Positions 1 to 8,413 of a DNA stretch of 64,000 nt are shown here, piece after piece. Source of the DNA: Xanthomonas sp. DAR 80977 (GTDB taxonomy: Bacteria; Pseudomonadota; Gammaproteobacteria; Xanthomonadales; Xanthomonadaceae). The translations under genes were made by a program, and so were the position numbers. Positions within the stretch are counted from its first letter, which is position 1; every line of letters begins with the position of its first letter. Below the pieces are notes generated by a model. The model had not been told where the DNA came from and ran no database searches. It saw only the letters and a list, made by a program, of their open reading frames with translations. The stretch spans positions 4,533,001 to 4,597,000 of the forward strand of contig NZ_CP162487.1 of NCBI RefSeq assembly GCF_041240605.1. Direction: 5' to 3'.

Positions 1-388
1 GGAACCTAGCTTCATGTCCGTCCAGTGCTGGGGAGCTGATCGGGCGATTGTACGACCAGACCGGATATTGGTTGCAAGTGAAACGGAATCGCCGGCTGTC
101 GGCGGGTTCGCGCCGCCTTTTGTGCAATGCGCCAATTCAGCGTAGACTGGCCAGGTCTGCATGCGGCCGTCCGTTTCCCTCAGGGACCGCCGGCGAGGCC
201 AGGATCGTTCGATCCGCTCGCCCGCCCCGCCCGACGCCTTTCGTGGTGCCGACAAACCCGAGCGCTGTCTGCTCCGGGTTGATCCACCCTCTCGCAGCGC
301 GGTTCACGGGAACGCTCCGAGCCTCACCTCACTTGCGTCTGCACGCCGGCACGTCCCGGCGACGGCGCGTTATCCGGAGCTTTCCTCG
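1..388. other. Gene-free leader upstream of rhlE
   Basis: No convincing gene is seen here. Open frames in this stretch have no ribosome site or recognisable domain and look like chance products of high GC. It holds a possible rhlE promoter and then a long untranslated leader of roughly 230 bases that ends at the helicase start codon. Confidence 0.6.
120..148 (+). promoter_or_regulatory. Possible sigma-70 promoter for rhlE
   Basis: A TTGTGC hexamer (120-125) and a TAGACT hexamer (143-148) are separated by 17 bases, on the coding strand of the helicase. If used, it gives a leader of about 230 nt, long enough for post-transcriptional control, which is known for some cold-inducible helicases. 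This is a pattern match only. Confidence 0.35.
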
Positions 389-1747
389 ATGTCGTTCGAA
401 TCCCTGGGCCTGGCGCCCTTCCTGCTGCGTGCGTTGGCCGAGCAGGGCTACGAAACCCCCACCCCGATCCAGTTGCAGGCGATCCCGCTGGCGCTGGCCG
501 GCCACGACCTGATGGCCGGCGCGCAGACCGGCACCGGCAAGACCGCCGCGTTCGGCCTGCCGCTGCTGCAACACTTGGGCACCACGCCGCAGCCGGTCGG
601 CCCCGGTCCGCGCAAGCCGCGCGCGCTGATCCTGACCCCGACCCGCGAGCTGGCCACCCAGGTGCATGACAGCCTGCGCGGCTACAGCAAGTACCTGCGC
701 ATCCCCAGCACCACCATCTACGGCGGCGTCGGCATGGGCAACCAGCTCGACGCGCTGCGCCGCGGCGTGGACCTGCTGATCGCCTGCCCGGGCCGCCTGC
801 TCGATCACCTCGAGCGCCGCAGCGTGGACCTGTCGGGCATCGAGATCCTGGTGCTGGACGAGGCCGACCGCATGCTCGACATGGGCTTCCTGCCCTCGAT
901 CAAGCGCATCCTGGCCAAGCTGCCCAAGCAGAACCGGCAGACCCTGCTGTTCTCGGCCACCTTCGAGGAAGGCATCAAGCAGCTGGCCCGCGAGTTCATG
1001 CACGACCCGCAGGAAATCCAGGCCACGCCGAGCAACACCGTCGCCGACACCATCACCCACCGCGTGCACCCGGTCGATGGCACCCGCAAGCGCGAGCTGC
1101 TGCTGCACCTGCTGGCCGCCGATTCGCGCATGCAGACCCTGGTGTTCGCGCGCACCAAGCACGGCGCCGACAAGCTGACCATGTTCCTGGACAAGTCCGG
1201 GCTGAAGACCGCGGCGATCCACGGCAACAAGAGCCAGGGCCAGCGCCTGCGCGCGCTGAGCGACTTCAAGGCCGGCCGCATCACGGTGCTGGTGGCGACC
1301 GACATCGCCGCGCGCGGCATCGACATCGACCAGCTGCCGAAGGTCATCAACTACGACCTGCCGATGGTCGCCGAGGACTACGTGCACCGCATCGGCCGCA
1401 CCGGCCGCAACGGCTCGCAGGGCGAGGCGGTGTCGCTGGTGGCGCAGGACGAGGCCAAGCTGCTGCGTGCGATCGCGCGCATGCTCAAGCGCGACATGGA
1501 CATCCGCGACGTGCCGGGCTTCGAGCCGGTCACGCCGATCCGCTGGGGCAACAACAACCCGGCCGACGAGCGTCCGGGCGGCCAGCGTCCGCCGCGCAAG
1601 AGCACCCATGCGCGCCGCCCGCACGGCGATGCGCCGCGTCCGCACGCGCATGCCGGCACCAAGCCGGCCGGCGCCCAGCCCAACGGCGGGCGTGGCCAGG
1701 GCCGCCGCCAGGCCAACGGCGGCAATCGCCAGCCCGGCGCGCGCTGA
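389..1747 (+). CDS. rhlE: ATP-dependent RNA helicase RhlE
   Basis: DEAD-box RNA helicase of 452 aa, predicted to unwind short RNA duplexes in ribosome assembly and RNA decay in the cytoplasm. The protein starts MSFESLGL and shows in order the Q motif (GYETPTPIQ), Walker A (AQTGTGKT), PTRELA, DEAD (VLDEADRM), SAT (LFSATF), then the second RecA domain with TDIAARGID and HRIGRTGR. The C-terminal 80 residues are an Arg/Gly/Pro/His-rich basic tail typical of RhlE and used for RNA contact. The ATG at 389 was chosen because helicase homology begins there; an in-frame extension to 161 has no helicase character. It is followed at once by a strong terminator, so it is monocistronic. Confidence 0.95.
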   Translation: MSFESLGLAPFLLRALAEQGYETPTPIQLQAIPLALAGHDLMAGAQTGTGKTAAFGLPLLQHLGTTPQPVGPGPRKPRALILTPTRELATQVHDSLRGYSKYLRIPSTTIYGGVGMGNQLDALRRGVDLLIACPGRLLDHLERRSVDLSGIEILVLDEADRMLDMGFLPSIKRILAKLPKQNRQTLLFSATFEEGIKQLAREFMHDPQEIQATPSNTVADTITHRVHPVDGTRKRELLLHLLAADSRMQTLVFARTKHGADKLTMFLDKSGLKTAAIHGNKSQGQRLRALSDFKAGRITVLVATDIAARGIDIDQLPKVINYDLPMVAEDYVHRIGRTGRNGSQGEAVSLVAQDEAKLLRAIARMLKRDMDIRDVPGFEPVTPIRWGNNNPADERPGGQRPPRKSTHARRPHGDAPRPHAHAGTKPAGAQPNGGRGQGRRQANGGNRQPGAR

Positions 1748-1795
1748 GGCCGCCAGCGCGATCCGCGCACGCGGATCGCGCGCTGCAAGCGAACA

Positions 1796-1821
1796 GCCGC
1801 CCTTCGGGGCGGCTTTTTTTT
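1796..1821 (+). terminator. Rho-independent terminator of rhlE
   Basis: A perfect 7-bp stem GCCGCCC/GGGCGGC closes a TTCG tetraloop (1796-1813) and is followed by eight T (1814-1821). It lies 49 bases after the rhlE stop. Its orientation serves rhlE. Confidence 0.93.
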
Positions 1822-1928
1822 GCGCGCCGCATTGGCGCCACGCGACCCTCGCGTGCACGGCACGCCGTCCGGCCCGGCACCGCGCGCGGCAGTCGCTGCC
1901 GCACGCGCCATCGCGCCGGAGCGGCTGC

Positions 1929-4205
1929 CTAGCCCTCGATCAACGCGGCATTGCGCTCGATCTGCGCGCGATACGCGTCCAGCACCGCGGCGGTGCGCAC
2001 GATGTAGGTGCGCAGGTCGTCCCAGCGCTGGTCTTCCAGCGCTTCGCGGATGCCGGGCAGGGTCTTGACCTCGTAGCCGGTCGCCAGGCCCGGCGCGTAG
2101 ACCAGGTTGCGGTACCACGCGCGCCCCGGCAGCCCTTCTTCGGCCAGCAGGCTCTGGTCGATGCGCTGCAGCGAGGCGTTGAGCTTGCGCCGCGTCGCCG
2201 CATCCAGCGCGCCGCCACGGGCGGCCAGCGCCGCGTCGTAGCGCTGGCTGCTGGATTGCAGGCGGGCGATGGCCTGGTCCAGCGCGGCGAAATCGATCGG
2301 CGGCACAGGCTGCTTGGGCGGCGGCGGCTGCAGCGGACGATTCGGATTGTCGGCCGCGCGGTAGGCGCCGTCGCGCAGCAGCGCGGCCTGGGTCAGCGCG
2401 GCCTCGCGATCGCTGTCGGCCTGCTGCTTGAGTTCCTTGGCGTAGCCGGCCACCGCATCGGCGAAGTCGCCGAAGCGCTGCGGCAGCACCGGCGCGTTGG
2501 CCACGCGCAGCACGGTGCGGCCGACCGTCTGCGACAGCAGCGGCAGATAGCGGAACTCCGGATCGATGAAGCGCGCGAAGTAGTCGTAGGAGTCGTAGAG
2601 CGAGTGGTAGACGCCGTTGCCGCCGCCCTGGCCGCCATAGCCCAGGTCCAGCGTGGCCAGGCCCAGATGCTGCAGGAACGGGCTGTAGTCGCTGCCCGAG
2701 CCCAGCGCCTTGAGCGGCAGGTCCTCGCCCGCCGCGGCCTTCTTGGCGATGTCCTTCTGCGCCGGCTTGGCGCTCGGCGCCAGCGCATCCAGGCGCGCGC
2801 GGGCGCGTTGCCGCTCGAGCACGCTGACCCCGCTGTCCGGATCGCGCAGATCCGCGGCCACGCCGTTGACCAGCCGCTGCAGCGCATGGCTGCCGCCGGC
2901 GTTGAGGAAGCCGCGGCCGTTGCCGTCGGTGTTCACGTACAGCACCGCCTTGCGCCGCAACTCGTCGGCATGTTGCTCGGCCCATTCGGTGGAGCCGAGC
3001 AGCCCCGCTTCCTCGCCGTCCCAGCTGGCGTAGACCAGGGTGCGCTTGGGCCGCTGGCCCTGCCGCGCCAGTTCGCCGATCGCCTTGGCTTCGGCCAGCA
3101 ACGCGGCGGTGCCGGACAGCGGATCGGCGGCGCCGAACACCCAGCCGTCGCGATGGTTGCCGCGCACCACCCACTGGTCGGGGTACTCGCTGCCGCGCAG
3201 CGTGGCGATGACGTTGTACAGGGTCTTGCGCCCGCTCCAGTCGGCATCGACCTTCAGGTGCACCTGCGCGGCGCCGTCGCCGCCGAGGCGGTAGGTGATC
3301 GGCAACGCGCCGCGCCAGTCCTCCGGCGCCACCGGGCCGCGCAGCGCCGCCAGCAGCGGTTGCGCGTCGCCCCAGCTGATCGGCAGGGTCGGGATCTTCA
3401 GCACGCTGAGCGCCTGCGCGAGCGGCAGGCGCTTGGCGCCGGCGGTCGCGCCCACGCCGGGGGTCAGCGGATCGCCGGGATAGATCGCGAAGTTGGCGAC
3501 CGAGCCGCGCTGCACGCTCCACTGGTTGCGCGCCGGACCGTCCGGATACGGCAGGTCCTGGAAATAGCCGTCGTCGCGCGGATCGGAGTAGATGATCGCG
3601 CCGATCGCACCGTGCTCCTGCGCCAGGCGCGGCTTGAGCCCGCGCCAGCCCTTGCCGTAGCGGGCGATGACGATCTTGCCGCGCACGTCCACGCCGTTGC
3701 GCGCCAGCGCCTCGTAGTCCTCGGCGATGCCGTAGTTGACGTAGACCAGGTCGGCGGTGACGTCGCCGTTGCCGCCGTAGATCACGTACGGCGGCAACAC
3801 GTCCTGGGTCTGCGTGGAGGTGCTGTCGCCGGGCAGCGGCGGTTCCTTCAGCCGCGCCACGTACGGCTGCGCGCCGAGCAGTTGCAGTTCCGCGCTCTTC
3901 GGCGACGGCCACAGCACCTCGTACTGCTCGATCCGCGCGTCCCAGCCGTAGCTGCGCAACCGCGCCTGCAGGTCGCGGGCGTTCTCCAGGTTGTGCGGGG
4001 CGCCGACCTGGTTGGGACGCGAGGACCACTGCTTGAGCCAGCCGCGGTAGTCCGCGTCCTGCAGCCCGGCATCGAAGCGCGCCTCCAGCGCGCGTTGCGC
4101 CTCGGCGGCCGCGGCGTCGTAGCCGGGCAGCGGCGCCGGCTGCGCGAACGCGGAGGAAACGGCGAGGACCAGGACCAGCCCGGCACTGCGGCGGCGGTGC
4201 GACAT
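1929..4205 (-). CDS. Secreted M28-family zinc peptidase (glutamate carboxypeptidase II-like)
   Basis: Predicted periplasmic or secreted metallopeptidase of 758 aa. A signal peptide (MSHRRR then a hydrophobic stretch ending AFA) is followed by a PA-like insert domain, the M28 catalytic domain and a C-terminal transferrin-receptor-like dimerisation domain. Catalytic signatures match human GCPII in order: NHRDGWVFGAADPLSG near residue 347 (His, Asp zinc ligands), WDGEEAGLLGSTEW near 395 (Glu-Glu pair), NTDGNGRG near 426 and YHSLYDSYDYF near 532 (His ligand). The ATG at 4205 is preceded by AAGGAG (rc of 4213-4218); an in-frame ATG at 4229 lies upstream of that site and is less likely. It follows the TonB receptor by 32 bases on the same strand, so the two are probably cotranscribed. 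By family it removes C-terminal acidic residues from peptides; the true substrate is unknown. Confidence 0.9.
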   Translation of the reverse strand: MSHRRRSAGLVLVLAVSSAFAQPAPLPGYDAAAAEAQRALEARFDAGLQDADYRGWLKQWSSRPNQVGAPHNLENARDLQARLRSYGWDARIEQYEVLWPSPKSAELQLLGAQPYVARLKEPPLPGDSTSTQTQDVLPPYVIYGGNGDVTADLVYVNYGIAEDYEALARNGVDVRGKIVIARYGKGWRGLKPRLAQEHGAIGAIIYSDPRDDGYFQDLPYPDGPARNQWSVQRGSVANFAIYPGDPLTPGVGATAGAKRLPLAQALSVLKIPTLPISWGDAQPLLAALRGPVAPEDWRGALPITYRLGGDGAAQVHLKVDADWSGRKTLYNVIATLRGSEYPDQWVVRGNHRDGWVFGAADPLSGTAALLAEAKAIGELARQGQRPKRTLVYASWDGEEAGLLGSTEWAEQHADELRRKAVLYVNTDGNGRGFLNAGGSHALQRLVNGVAADLRDPDSGVSVLERQRARARLDALAPSAKPAQKDIAKKAAAGEDLPLKALGSGSDYSPFLQHLGLATLDLGYGGQGGGNGVYHSLYDSYDYFARFIDPEFRYLPLLSQTVGRTVLRVANAPVLPQRFGDFADAVAGYAKELKQQADSDREAALTQAALLRDGAYRAADNPNRPLQPPPPKQPVPPIDFAALDQAIARLQSSSQRYDAALAARGGALDAATRRKLNASLQRIDQSLLAEEGLPGRAWYRNLVYAPGLATGYEVKTLPGIREALEDQRWDDLRTYIVRTAAVLDAYRAQIERNAALIEG

Positions 4206-4237
4206 GAAGACACTCCTTGAACGTGGCATGGGCGAAC

Positions 4238-6865
4238 TCAGAAACGGTAATCGAAACCGACGGTGAAATAGCGGCCGCGCAGGTCGTACTGGGTGAAGTC
4301 GTAGGGGGCGCGGATGCCGGGGAAGGAGGCGTCGTACGGCGGCTTTTCGTCGGCCAGGTTCTCGATCTTGGCGTAGAGGGTGAGCCTGTCGATGCCGCGG
4401 TAGCCCAGGTACAGATCGAACTGGTCGTAGTGGTCGACCCGCGACTGCACCGCGCTGGCCGCCGCGCTGGCCTTCTGCGCGTAGCCGCCGCTGTAGTACC
4501 AGGTCAGCGCCGCGCTGACATCGCCCAGGCTCCAGTCCAGCGTGGTGGTCGCCTTGTTGCGCGGCAGCGACGGGCCGAGGTTGCTGCCGGCGTAGTCTTC
4601 CAGCGGACCGCCGACCACGGTCGGCCGCCGGTAGTCGCGCACATGGGTGTAGGCGCTGCTCAGGCCGAATTCGCCGAGCGCGGCGCTGCGCCAGCGCTGG
4701 CGCAGTTCCACGTCGATGCCCGAGGTGCTCAGCTCGCTCAGGTTCTGGTAGCGGTTGTAGACCGCGACCAGCTTGCCGCGCGCGTCGCGGACCACATCGG
4801 CCGGAGCGTTGTTCTGCACCAGGGTGGCGACGTTGCCGGTGCCGATCAGGTGCTCCAGTTCGATCTTGTACCAGTCCACGCTGAGGCTGGTGTCGGCCCA
4901 CGGCGACAGCACCACGCCGAGGTTGTAGCTGCGCGTGCGCTCCGGATCCAGGTCGGTGTTGCCGACGGTGAAGAAGGTCGGATTCTGCCGCGAGCCGGGC
5001 ACGTCCGGATCGTACGGGTCCACCACCGAACCGTAGGAGATGTTGGTGCTGGCCGCGTTCTCCGACAGCGACGGCGCGCGGAAGCCGCGCGAGGCCGCCG
5101 CGCGCACCAGCAGCGCATCCAGCGGCTGCCAGCGCAGGCTGAGCTTGGGCGAGAACGCATCGCCGAAATCGCTGTAGTGGTCGCCGCGCCCGGCCAGTTG
5201 CAGTTCCAGCGATGGCAGCAGCGGCACGTTGACCTCGGCGTACAGCGCCGACACCTCGCGTTTGCCATCGACCTCGGCGATCGCCGGGCGGATCTGCAGG
5301 CCGGCGTCGATCTGCCACGGGTTGCGCGACACCAGTTCCTCCTGCCGCCACTCGGCGCCGGCGGCGAAGCCGACGCTGCCGGCCGGCAACGCGAACAGGG
5401 TGCCGGACAGCTTGGCATCGACGCCGCGCAGGCTGGACCGCGCCGGCCGCAAGGTGCTGAGGTTGATCGCATCGATCACCGATTGCGGCGTGGCCGCCGG
5501 ATCGAGCAGGTTGTAGCTGCCGTCGGCCAGCGCCTGGGCCAGGGTCCAGCGATTGGCGAAGCCGCCGGACACGGTCTCGTGCTCGCTGCTGCGCGCGGCG
5601 AACGCGGCCGCCTCCCAATCCCAGCGCGCGAGCGAACCGCGCACGCCGCCGAGGAAGCGGTAGGACTGCGAGCGGTTGGTCTTGATCGACTCGCCGAGGT
5701 CGAAGAACGTGTATTCGATCGGCACCGCCACGCCGTAGGGGTTGTACGGGCTGGAGGCCGGCAGCAGGTTGGAGACCGGCTCGGCCAGCCCGGTGTTCGC
5801 GTTCAGGGCGAAGCGCCCGCCTTCCAAGGTGAAGTACGGGCTGGAGCCGAAGATCGACACGCCCTTGACCTCGCTGTAGAGCGCCTCGCCGAACGCCTCG
5901 AGCGTGTCGCCGAGCCGGAACGTGGCGTTGGTGTAGGCCTGGTAGCGCTTGGTCGAGGGAATCAGCGTGGTGTACGGCGCCTGGTTGAACGCGCAGGTGT
6001 CGCCGGCCAGTCCGTCGATCGGCGCGCTGGCGGTCAGCACCGTGCCGTCCGGGCACTGGCCCTGGGCGTCGAGCATCGGCACCGAACGCCCGCCGACCAG
6101 ATAGCGCGCGCCCTTGGCCGACCAGCCGTTCCAGCGGCCGCCCGGCGAATCGGTGTAGATGCCCGAGCGGGTCAGCGCGCGCTGGTCCTGGTCCAGCCGG
6201 TCGCGGTTGTAGGCGTCGACGCTGAACAGGATGTTGTAGCCGTCGCGGTCCAGATCGCCGATGCCGCCGATGAACTTGGCGCGCTGCGTATCCAGCCCGC
6301 CCTGGTCCGAGGTGCCGCCGCTGAGGCCGAGCTCGGCGCCCTGGAAATCCTGGCGGGTGATGATGTTGACCACCCCGGCGACCGCATCCGAGCCGTAGAC
6401 CGCGGACGCGCCGTCCTTCAGCACTTCGATGCGCTCCACCGCCACCAGCGGCAAGGCGTTGAGGTTGACGAAGGTGTCGCCCAGGCCGTTGGCCGGGAAA
6501 CCGTAGTTGGCCAGGCGCCGGCCATTGAGCAGCACCAGCGTGTTCTTCTGCGACAGGCCGCGCAGGCCGATGCCGGCCGAGCCGGAGGCCCAGCCGTTGT
6601 TGGTGGTCTCGTTGCTGGCGTTGCCGGTGTTGGCGGAGATCGAGCGCAGCGCGTCGGCGACGGTGAGCTTGCCGGACCGCTCCAGTTGCTGGCGGTCGAT
6701 CACCTGCACCGGGTTGGGCCCTTCGCTGTCGCTGCGCTTGATGTTGGAGCCGGTCACGCTGACCGTCGCCAGGGTCTTTCCGGTGGCGTCGTCGGTGCGG
6801 GACTGGGCAGCGGCGACGGGGGCGAGCAGGACGCTCGCAAGGCTCATGGCGAGCAGGTGGGGCAT
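4238..6865 (-). CDS. TonB-dependent outer-membrane receptor
   Basis: Outer-membrane active-transport receptor of 875 aa from the start used here. A signal peptide ends at about PVAAAQ, followed by a plug domain (GSNIKRSDSEGPNPVQVID, later AVYGSDAVAGVVNIITR) and a 22-strand barrel ending in the aromatic C-terminus YFTVGFDYRF typical of barrel insertion. The plug with VTGSNIKR resembles the large xanthomonad family of receptors often linked to peptide or carbohydrate uptake. Start choice is uncertain: ATG 6865, GTG 6877 and ATG 6913 are in frame, and none has a clear ribosome site. The peptidase gene directly downstream suggests uptake of peptide or peptide-conjugate products. No TonB box was assigned with certainty. 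Confidence 0.9.
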   Translation of the reverse strand: MPHLLAMSLASVLLAPVAAAQSRTDDATGKTLATVSVTGSNIKRSDSEGPNPVQVIDRQQLERSGKLTVADALRSISANTGNASNETTNNGWASGSAGIGLRGLSQKNTLVLLNGRRLANYGFPANGLGDTFVNLNALPLVAVERIEVLKDGASAVYGSDAVAGVVNIITRQDFQGAELGLSGGTSDQGGLDTQRAKFIGGIGDLDRDGYNILFSVDAYNRDRLDQDQRALTRSGIYTDSPGGRWNGWSAKGARYLVGGRSVPMLDAQGQCPDGTVLTASAPIDGLAGDTCAFNQAPYTTLIPSTKRYQAYTNATFRLGDTLEAFGEALYSEVKGVSIFGSSPYFTLEGGRFALNANTGLAEPVSNLLPASSPYNPYGVAVPIEYTFFDLGESIKTNRSQSYRFLGGVRGSLARWDWEAAAFAARSSEHETVSGGFANRWTLAQALADGSYNLLDPAATPQSVIDAINLSTLRPARSSLRGVDAKLSGTLFALPAGSVGFAAGAEWRQEELVSRNPWQIDAGLQIRPAIAEVDGKREVSALYAEVNVPLLPSLELQLAGRGDHYSDFGDAFSPKLSLRWQPLDALLVRAAASRGFRAPSLSENAASTNISYGSVVDPYDPDVPGSRQNPTFFTVGNTDLDPERTRSYNLGVVLSPWADTSLSVDWYKIELEHLIGTGNVATLVQNNAPADVVRDARGKLVAVYNRYQNLSELSTSGIDVELRQRWRSAALGEFGLSSAYTHVRDYRRPTVVGGPLEDYAGSNLGPSLPRNKATTTLDWSLGDVSAALTWYYSGGYAQKASAAASAVQSRVDHYDQFDLYLGYRGIDRLTLYAKIENLADEKPPYDASFPGIRAPYDFTQYDLRGRYFTVGFDYRF

Positions 6866-7037
6866 GTGCGGCTTCACATGGACGTCCGTGGGTGGGGCGC
6901 ACCAGTGGGCCATCGCCGCCGGCTTAACGAAAATTACATAACTGCATACGAATATGTCTTCGTGTGACATGCATCGACACCATGCGGCAATATCGGCGCG
7001 GCGATGGCCCGGCCGGCCTGGCTTTACAATGCCGCGC

Positions 7038-7400
7038 ATGGATATCTTCAAAGTCTTCACCCTCGAAGCGGCGCACCGCCTGCCCAACGTCCCGCCCGGG
7101 CACAAGTGCGCGCGGCTGCATGGGCATTCGTTCCGGGTCGAACTGCACGTCAGCGGCGAGCCCGGCGCGCAGACCGGCTGGGTCATGGACTTCGGCGACA
7201 TCAAGGCCGCGTTCGGGCCGATCTACGAGCAGCTCGACCACCACTACCTCAACGACATCGAGGGGCTGGAGAACCCGACCAGCGAACGCCTGGCGGTGTG
7301 GATCTGGGAGCGGCTCAAGCCGGCATTGCCGCTGCTGAGCGAGATCGTGGTGCACGAGACCTGCACGTCCGGCTGCCGGTATCGCGGTCCGGGCGCTTGA
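7038..7400 (+). CDS. queD: 6-carboxy-5,6,7,8-tetrahydropterin synthase QueD
   Basis: A 120-aa member of the 6-pyruvoyl-tetrahydropterin synthase family. QueD converts dihydroneopterin triphosphate to 6-carboxytetrahydropterin in the queuosine (tRNA wobble base) pathway. Zinc ligands His13, His28 and His30 are visible in AAHRL and LHGHSF. The catalytic Cys24 lies in GHKCARLHGH, and the Asp/His and Glu of the active site lie in the QLDHHYLNDIEG and HETCTSGC segments. Start MDIFKVF fits the family length; an ATG nine bases upstream (7029) is possible. It is divergent from the TonB receptor across an A+T-rich spacer (about 6925-6965) that probably holds both promoters. Confidence 0.92.
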   Translation: MDIFKVFTLEAAHRLPNVPPGHKCARLHGHSFRVELHVSGEPGAQTGWVMDFGDIKAAFGPIYEQLDHHYLNDIEGLENPTSERLAVWIWERLKPALPLLSEIVVHETCTSGCRYRGPGA

Positions 7401-7406
7401 GGCGGG

Positions 7407-7433
7407 GATTCGGGAGTGGGGATTGGGGATTCG
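7407..7433. repeat. GGGATT-type heptamer repeat cluster 1
   Basis: Directly after the queD stop, several imperfect copies of the 7-base unit GGGATTC/GGGATTG/GGGAGTG run head to tail. The same unit appears at 8181-8214, 40236-40266, 40307-40337 and 63355-63473, always between genes. Confidence 0.7.
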
Positions 7434-7616
7434 CAACGGCGGCTTGGCGGGTCCTGGCGAATTTCGAGTGACCAACCCCGTTTGCGCGGCGCCGCGGTGA
7501 GCGCAATCGGCGCCTGCAGGGCGTGACACCAGGCCGTATCGGAGCCCGGAAACCCGGCTCCAACCCATTGATCCGAAAGCCAGTTTGAACGAAACCTGAG
7601 CGGCTTCAGAAAATTT

Positions 7617-7657
7617 TGTTGCATTGCAGCAGAATGCGCGTATGTTGCACTGCAACA
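7617..7657. promoter_or_regulatory. Two palindromic operators over the phasin promoter (PhaR-like)
   Basis: Two copies of TGTTGCAnTGCAnCA lie at 7617-7631 and 7643-7657, the second a perfect 7-bp inverted repeat about a single base, 26 bases centre to centre. They overlap a possible promoter, TTGCAT (7619-7624), 16 bases, TATGTT (7641-7646). TGC-rich palindromes of this kind are known targets of PhaR, the repressor of phasin genes in PHA-producing bacteria. That PhaR is the binder here is inference from motif and neighbour. Confidence 0.65.
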
Positions 7658-7686
7658 GCAAATCGGCATTCTCCTGGAGTTGCATG

Positions 7687-8058
7687 ATGTCCGCTCAATT
7701 CAACGATCAGTTCAGCAGCTACACCCAGCAGTTCGCCGCCGCCGCCTCGCGCGCCAACCGCCTGGCGCTGGAAAGCGCCGAGAGCGTGTTCGGCGTGCAG
7801 CTGAAGACCTTCGAGAAGAACGTGACTGCGACCACCGGCTTCCTCGGCGAGCTCACCGAAGCGCGCGACCTCGGCAGCGTGCAGTCGCTGTGGCCGAAGG
7901 GTCTGCAGGTCGCCCGCGACAATTTCGAGCGTCTGGCCACGGCCAACCAGGAAGTGTTCGGCCTGGGCCTGAAGACCTCCGAAGCCATCGGCCAGCTCGC
8001 CAAGAGCCAGTTCGAGGCGGCCACCGACCAGGCCGCTCCGAAAGCCAAGACCAAATAA
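7687..8058 (+). CDS. Phasin family protein
   Basis: A 123-aa all-helical protein beginning MSAQFNDQFSSYTQQF, with the alternating Ala/Gln/Glu/Lys pattern of phasin_2 proteins and an Ala/Lys-rich tail (AAPKAKTK). Phasins coat polyhydroxyalkanoate granules and control their size and number; in xanthomonads some copies have wider stress roles. GGAG at 7676-7679 favours the ATG at 7687 over the adjacent ATG at 7684. It is monocistronic: operators upstream and a terminator downstream frame a single gene. Confidence 0.88.
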   Translation: MSAQFNDQFSSYTQQFAAAASRANRLALESAESVFGVQLKTFEKNVTATTGFLGELTEARDLGSVQSLWPKGLQVARDNFERLATANQEVFGLGLKTSEAIGQLAKSQFEAATDQAAPKAKTK

Positions 8059-8137
8059 GCAAGACCAGACAAGTCCGCTGCGGCGCAGCCGCACGACTGA
8101 CCAGTGGTACGCGCGGGTCCCTCCCCCCGTGCAGCCA

Positions 8138-8174
8138 AGACCCGGTAGATCCCTCCCTCTACCGGGTCTTTTTT
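8138..8174 (+). terminator. Rho-independent terminator of the phasin gene
   Basis: An 11-bp perfect stem AGACCCGGTAG (8138-8148) and CTACCGGGTCT (8159-8169) with a 10-base pyrimidine loop is followed by a T run to 8174. The strand suits the phasin transcript. Confidence 0.92.
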
Positions 8175-8180
8175 ATGGCC

Positions 8181-8214
8181 GGGATTTGGGATTTGGGATT
8201 CGGGATTCGGGATG
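8181..8214. repeat. Tandem GGGATTY heptamers, cluster 2
   Basis: Units start at 8181, 8188, 8195, 8202 and 8209: GGGATTT twice, GGGATTC twice, then GGGATGG. The four G-triplets at fixed 7-base spacing could form a G-quadruplex on this strand. It lies immediately behind the phasin terminator. Confidence 0.8.
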
Positions 8215-8413
8215 GCTGGCCTGCGGCTGGCGACGTGCGGGCGGGATTCGGGAGTTTCGCAAGCGTCAGGCATTCCTGCGCTTCTTGCGCGGGCCTTGGA
8301 CCGACGTTTTCGCAGCGTGGGGCGGGGCCGAAACCCCTCCTGCAAGCAAGAAGCCCTCCCTCGCGAGAGCCGCCGCTGTTGATTCGTGCGCGCGCTTCTG
8401 GCCAGGCGCCGAA

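Larger units (their letters stand above)
8059..8413. other. Intergenic stretch between the phasin gene and bioD
   Basis: This 355-base gap has no supported gene. It contains the phasin terminator (8138-8174), a run of exact 7-base repeats (8181-8214) and about 200 bases of unremarkable GC-rich sequence leading to the bioD stop. Confidence 0.7.

Noticed and set aside
48..512. Open frame before rhlE
   Set aside because: No ribosome site or domain, Arg-rich translation, and it overlaps the helicase start in another frame.
1378..7204. Very long open frames opposite or across known genes (for example 1929-6902 and 1467-4220)
   Set aside because: They are products of stop-codon scarcity at high GC. 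Translations are Arg/Ala/Gly-rich without domains, whereas the called genes carry motifs, signal peptides and ribosome sites.
8181..8214. CRISPR-like array
   Set aside because: Units are seven bases without spacers, and no cas genes are present.
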